Positions 61,051 through 64,000 of a stretch of DNA of 64,000 bases are shown here, one piece after another (the first letter of the stretch is position 1; every line of letters starts with the position of its first letter). This stretch comes from Gammaproteobacteria bacterium (lineage in GTDB: Bacteria; Pseudomonadota; Gammaproteobacteria; Pseudomonadales; Halieaceae), in contig JAIBDN010000001.1 in NCBI GenBank assembly GCA_024686215.1, positions 44,387 to 108,386 of the forward strand, in the 5' to 3' direction. Below the pieces are notes generated by a model, which was not told the DNA's origin, ran no database searches, and saw only the letters and a program-made list of their open reading frames with translations. The position numbers and the translations under genes are program-made.

Positions 61051-63417
61051 ATGAGCAAGTCCAGTAAATTTCGCGTGAGCGCATTGTCCGCAGCGGTGGC
61101 ATCCACATTGATGACCGGTTATACCGCAGCGCAAGAGACGCTTATCGAGGAAGTAGTCGTAACCGCGACACGCAGAGCTGAGTCGATTCAGGATATACCG
61201 CTGAACATTACTGCCCTGAGCGGCAACGCTATTGAGCGGGACCGCTTGTCTAATATCTCCGACATCGCGCGTCGAGTGCCTGGAATGACCCTGGTAGACC
61301 AGGGGCCCAGGGCAGGAAATATTCTCACTGTGAGGGGCTTGAATGCGGACTCGATTAGTGCGCCTGAGAGTACCACGGGTAACAGCGGCGGCGATAATGT
61401 GGGTACCTACATAGGCGAAGTACCCATCTATATCGACCTGAACCTGCACGATATGAACCGCGTGGAAGTGCTGATCGGACCCCAGGGTACGCTCTATGGT
61501 GCGGGCACACTGGGCGGCGCAGTCCGCTATATACCCAATAAGCCCCAGGCAGACGCGCTAAGCATAGAGTTGCGCGGCGATTTTTACGATTTGAACAAAT
61601 CTGATGACCTCGGCTATGAAACCGGAGGCACCATCAATATCCCGATCATAGAGGACCGGCTGGCAGTAAGGGCGTCACTGGATTACCAGGATGACCCCGG
61701 GTTTATCGATTACAACTACCTGGTGCGCGAGGCTGGGGTATCCAATCCGCAGCCAAACTTCAATGATCCGGATGATGTGCGCGCCAATCTCAAAAAAGAA
61801 GCCGATGTGAACACCGTCGAAACAACTTCCGGGCGCATTGCAGCCCGCTACACCGGGGACCGCCTGGATGGCACCCTGAGTTATTACTATCAGGATACTG
61901 AAATTGGCGGCCGCCAGGTTAACCACAGTGACTCCTTTGGCACTGGCGACTACGTATCCGCGCATCGCTTTAAAGAGCCCAATGACCGCAAGAACGAATT
62001 AATTACATTGGAACTGGTTGCCGATCTGGGCTTCGCCGAAGTGACCTCAGCTACCGGATATTCCGAATACACGGCGAACGGCCAGCGGGACCAGACAGAT
62101 CTGTTGCTCGGTTTCGGTTACGGAATTTTCCCCAGTTTCTCCGGCTTCACCCGAGAAGACCAGGAGGAAGAGCGTTTCAGCCAGGAGCTACGCCTGGTTT
62201 CCACCGGCGATGGGCCCTTTAACTGGATTGTTGGCGGGTTCTACAACGATTCCAAATTTGACCAGCTGTCCGAGGAATTCACGCCGGGCTTCGATCAGTT
62301 CGCGGTAGACAACCTTGGCGGTATACAGTTGCGTCCGGACTCACTCGAGTACTACCAGATCGACCACGACGAGCTCACAGAAACGGCGGCTTTCGGTGAA
62401 CTCGGCTACCAGATTACCGACAAGTGGCAGGTAACTGTCGGCGCGAGGTGGTTCAAGTTTGAAGAAGATTTTGATACCGGTTTTGCCCTACCGCTGTCAG
62501 ATACTGTCTTCGGGGGCGCCCCACCCGACTCAATTATTACCAACAACGTAAAGGTTGATACAGACGATGACGATGTCATCTACAAGTTCAACACGTCCTA
62601 TTATTTCACCGAAGATATCATGGGTTTCTTCACTGTGAGTGAGGGCTACCGTCTGGGAGGAGTGAATGCAGTGCCTCCGTGCACTGATTTGATCGCAGGT
62701 GAGCAGAATGTCTGCGCACTGCCCGACGAGATACTGATCAAGTCAGACACCACCACCAACTACGAATTGGGCATGCACTCGCAGTTTGGTAACAACCTTA
62801 TTCTAAACGGATCCCTATACTACATTGACTGGGATGACATTCAGGTTACTGATGTCACTCAGAATGGGGGCATACCTATTACCTCCAACGGATCCTCGGC
62901 ACGTAGTATGGGTGTAGAGATGTCCTGGCAATGGTATATGACCGACGCCCTGTCTTTTTCCGGCTCCTATGCGTACACCAATGCGGAGCTGACCGACGAC
63001 GCACCCGGCCTGGTGGGTAGTGAGGACGGCGAGGACGGCGACCGCCTGCCCGGCTCTCCAGAACACCAGGCGTATACGGCGCTGAACTACGGCTTACCTC
63101 TTACGGATGGCTCACAGATCGACTTCGACTGGTCAATGACCTTCACCAGCGACGTGCTCACTAAAGCCGGTGAGCGCGCTAACGGGGAGGCCCTGTCCAG
63201 CTTCGCCGTGCAGAATGTTTCTGCCAGCTGGCTCAATGATGCCTGGCGCGTGACACTGTATGCGGATAACGTATTGGACAAGTATGCAGAAACCGGCGTA
63301 CGCGATGACCAAAGTGAGATTCGCCAGATCGACGGTTTTGATTCGCGTCGCTACTTCCACAATATGATACGACCCCGGCAAATCGGCATGCGCTTCATCT
63401 ACAACTTCGACGGCTGA
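61051..63417 (+). CDS. TonB-dependent outer-membrane receptor
   Basis: Outer-membrane active transporter of 788 residues. The signal peptide (ALSAAVASTLMTGYTAAQ) is followed by the TonB box region IEEVVVTATRRAES, a plug (LSNISDIARRVPGMTLVDQG, GPQGTLYGAGTLGGAVRYIP) and a beta barrel ending RQIGMRFIYNFDG. The last residue is glycine rather than the usual aromatic. Energy would come from a Ton motor such as the one encoded at 34.8-40.4 kb. The ligand is unknown; the sequence is of the type common in marine bacteria and not clearly a siderophore receptor. A terminator follows. Confidence 0.92.
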   Translation: MSKSSKFRVSALSAAVASTLMTGYTAAQETLIEEVVVTATRRAESIQDIPLNITALSGNAIERDRLSNISDIARRVPGMTLVDQGPRAGNILTVRGLNADSISAPESTTGNSGGDNVGTYIGEVPIYIDLNLHDMNRVEVLIGPQGTLYGAGTLGGAVRYIPNKPQADALSIELRGDFYDLNKSDDLGYETGGTINIPIIEDRLAVRASLDYQDDPGFIDYNYLVREAGVSNPQPNFNDPDDVRANLKKEADVNTVETTSGRIAARYTGDRLDGTLSYYYQDTEIGGRQVNHSDSFGTGDYVSAHRFKEPNDRKNELITLELVADLGFAEVTSATGYSEYTANGQRDQTDLLLGFGYGIFPSFSGFTREDQEEERFSQELRLVSTGDGPFNWIVGGFYNDSKFDQLSEEFTPGFDQFAVDNLGGIQLRPDSLEYYQIDHDELTETAAFGELGYQITDKWQVTVGARWFKFEEDFDTGFALPLSDTVFGGAPPDSIITNNVKVDTDDDDVIYKFNTSYYFTEDIMGFFTVSEGYRLGGVNAVPPCTDLIAGEQNVCALPDEILIKSDTTTNYELGMHSQFGNNLILNGSLYYIDWDDIQVTDVTQNGGIPITSNGSSARSMGVEMSWQWYMTDALSFSGSYAYTNAELTDDAPGLVGSEDGEDGDRLPGSPEHQAYTALNYGLPLTDGSQIDFDWSMTFTSDVLTKAGERANGEALSSFAVQNVSASWLNDAWRVTLYADNVLDKYAETGVRDDQSEIRQIDGFDSRRYFHNMIRPRQIGMRFIYNFDG

Positions 63418-63439
63418 TCCTGGCGCAATACGTGATCAA

Positions 63440-63462
63440 GGGCACCGCTGGTGCCCTTTTTT
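63440..63462 (+). terminator. Rho-independent terminator of the receptor gene
   Basis: GGGCACC and GGTGCCC form a perfect 7-bp stem with a GCT loop, followed by six T. It lies 22 bp after the receptor stop codon. Confidence 0.92.
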
Positions 63463-63542
63463 GTGTTGCATCGCGGAGTTGCCACTCCTATATATAGAAA
63501 TATGCAGTTTGTGGATGTCGTCGGGGTTTCGTTTTAGCCAGC

Positions 63543-63617
63543 GGGCCCGGACGAAAGCAGGCTTTGCAGTCGCTCCACGATATTCGCTTGGTGAAAAGCC
63601 TGCTTTCGCCCGGACCC
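63543..63617 (-). repeat. 75-nt hairpin element A
   Basis: Arms at 63543-63565 and 63595-63617 match at 21 of 23 positions; both mismatches become G-U pairs in minus-strand RNA. The 29-base loop (63566-63594) holds, in minus sense, CACCAAGCGAATATCGTGG continuing AGCG. The loop sequence recurs in element B in opposite orientation. Arms begin GGG and carry CGGGCG at positions 6-11, as in B, but otherwise differ. Confidence 0.8.
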
Positions 63618-63714
63618 TTGTATCATGAAGCTCCGAGACGGCACGAAGGGAAATGCGGAACCGCAAAGAAGTTCTGTTCCAAACCCGCGATTGAACAGGG
63701 CTGGCACATACCGA

Positions 63715-63789
63715 GGGCGCGGGCGGGAAAGTGTTTCTCACCAAGCGAATATCGTGGAGCGTCTGAGAAACACTTTCCCGCCCGCGCCC
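63715..63789 (+). repeat. 75-nt hairpin element B
   Basis: Arms of 23 bp at 63715-63737 and 63767-63789 are perfectly complementary, and three loop bases on each side pair as well (26 bp in all, 63715-63740 with 63764-63789). The 29-base loop is the same as in element A, read on the plus strand, apart from two positions near its end. Same length and layout as A, 172 bp away and inverted. Confidence 0.8.
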
Positions 63790-63910
63790 GTTAGAACACC
63801 TCTGAACAATGCGGACCGCTAGATGAAACCAAGCCAGGGATAAACGGAGATACGCATCGGTCAGCTTTCGCTCCAGACCACCACACTAATCTACGAAGAA
63901 CCTTTTTGGT

Positions 63911-63938
63911 TTGCAGCAATCCTGCCTGCCCTTAGAAT
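63911..63938 (+). promoter_or_regulatory. Probable promoter of the last gene
   Basis: TTGCAG (63911-63916) and TAGAAT (63933-63938) are 16 bp apart. Transcription from about 63945 would leave only some three bases before the ATG at 63948. Confidence 0.45.
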
Positions 63939-63947
63939 GGGGCCGCT

Positions 63948-64000
63948 ATGACCGCCGATAAAAATATTCTCAGGAAACACCACCGGGCCGCGCAGTCTGC
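63948..64000 (+). CDS. Start of an unidentified gene, cut by window end
   Basis: ATG followed by 16 more complete codons without stop (MTADKNILRKHHRAAQS) to the window edge. A promoter-like pair lies directly in front. The fragment is too short to name a family. Alternatively the ATG is not a start; only the downstream sequence can tell. Confidence 0.4.
   Translation, partial: MTADKNILRKHHRAAQS

Larger units (their letters stand above)
63463..63947. other. Gene-free stretch holding hairpin elements A and B
   Basis: No credible gene lies between the receptor terminator and the gene start at 63948. Frames of 76-102 codons on both strands are made by the two hairpins and share the peptide FSPSEYRGA for that reason alone. 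Between the elements are small dyads (GCGG-AA-CCGC near 63655, CTGTTC/GAACAG at 63674-63698). 63790-63910 shows nothing notable. Confidence 0.6.

Noticed and set aside
63436..63822. Several frames of 65-102 codons on both strands
   Set aside because: They run through hairpins A and B; the shared peptide FSPSEYRGA comes from the shared loop, not from protein homology.
1..64000. CRISPR arrays, insertion sequences, prophage or tRNA genes
   Set aside because: No spaced direct-repeat arrays, transposase or phage genes, or tRNA-like sequences were recognised in any gap.

Overview
The window is chromosomal DNA of a Gammaproteobacterium. Gene order points there: zapA, 6S RNA and 5-formyl-THF cyclo-ligase beside ygfB-pepP-ubiH-ubiI; rppH-ptsP-lgt-thyA-folA; ilvA opposite rpiA; serA opposite a D-2-hydroxyglutarate-type dehydrogenase. 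Branched-chain acyl-CoA catabolism, coniferyl-aldehyde-type oxidation and a TonB-dependent receptor suggest a marine heterotroph, perhaps Cellvibrionales/Halieaceae. That placement is inference. There are no rRNA or tRNA genes, no CRISPR array, no insertion sequence and no prophage; nearly everything looks like resident core genome.

Layout. 1-6.8 kb: the 3' part of glutathione reductase, a TauE-type permease, and a GldA / fused GldF-GldG / DUF4340 export cluster. 6.9-15.6 kb: a lone crotonase, a small membrane protein, then a valine-catabolic operon on the minus strand (acyl-CoA dehydrogenase, enoyl-CoA hydratase, HIBYL-CoA hydrolase, 3-hydroxyisobutyrate dehydrogenase). The operon is headed by a CoA-acylating aldehyde dehydrogenase where mmsA would be expected, faces an MmsR-like AraC regulator, and is followed by a LysR gene. 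15.7-26.7 kb: three lipoproteins, a hydroxyacid dehydrogenase, HIT, SDR, MFS, ubiX, deaD, gltS, a META lipoprotein and small proteins. 26.9-34.8 kb: aldehyde dehydrogenase, a DUF3012 lipoprotein, an orphan solute-binding protein, glycerophosphodiesterase, pyk-glk and a cold-shock protein. 34.8-40.4 kb: a complete Ton energy-transducing operon (DUF3450, TtpC-like, ExbB, two ExbD, TonB, TPR). 40.6-57.7 kb: housekeeping genes for folate/dTMP, lipoprotein lipidation, nitrogen PTS, mRNA decapping, ubiquinone and cell division. 58-64 kb: D2HGDH/serA, a TonB-dependent receptor and the first codons of a gene leaving the window.

The least explained material is non-coding. Three long hairpin elements sit at 57747-57865, 63543-63617 and 63715-63789. 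The latter two have the same 75-nt architecture (23-nt arms, 29-nt loop) and share the loop sequence while much of the arm sequence differs. The first folds on the minus strand into a long stem enclosing three small hairpins, two of which present A-Y-G-G-A-G hexaloops of the kind bound by CsrA/RsmA. Other items worth attention: a glycerophosphodiesterase whose catalytic N-terminus requires a CTG start, a 48-residue membrane protein too short for usual gene calling, and the substitution of mmsA by an acylating dehydrogenase.
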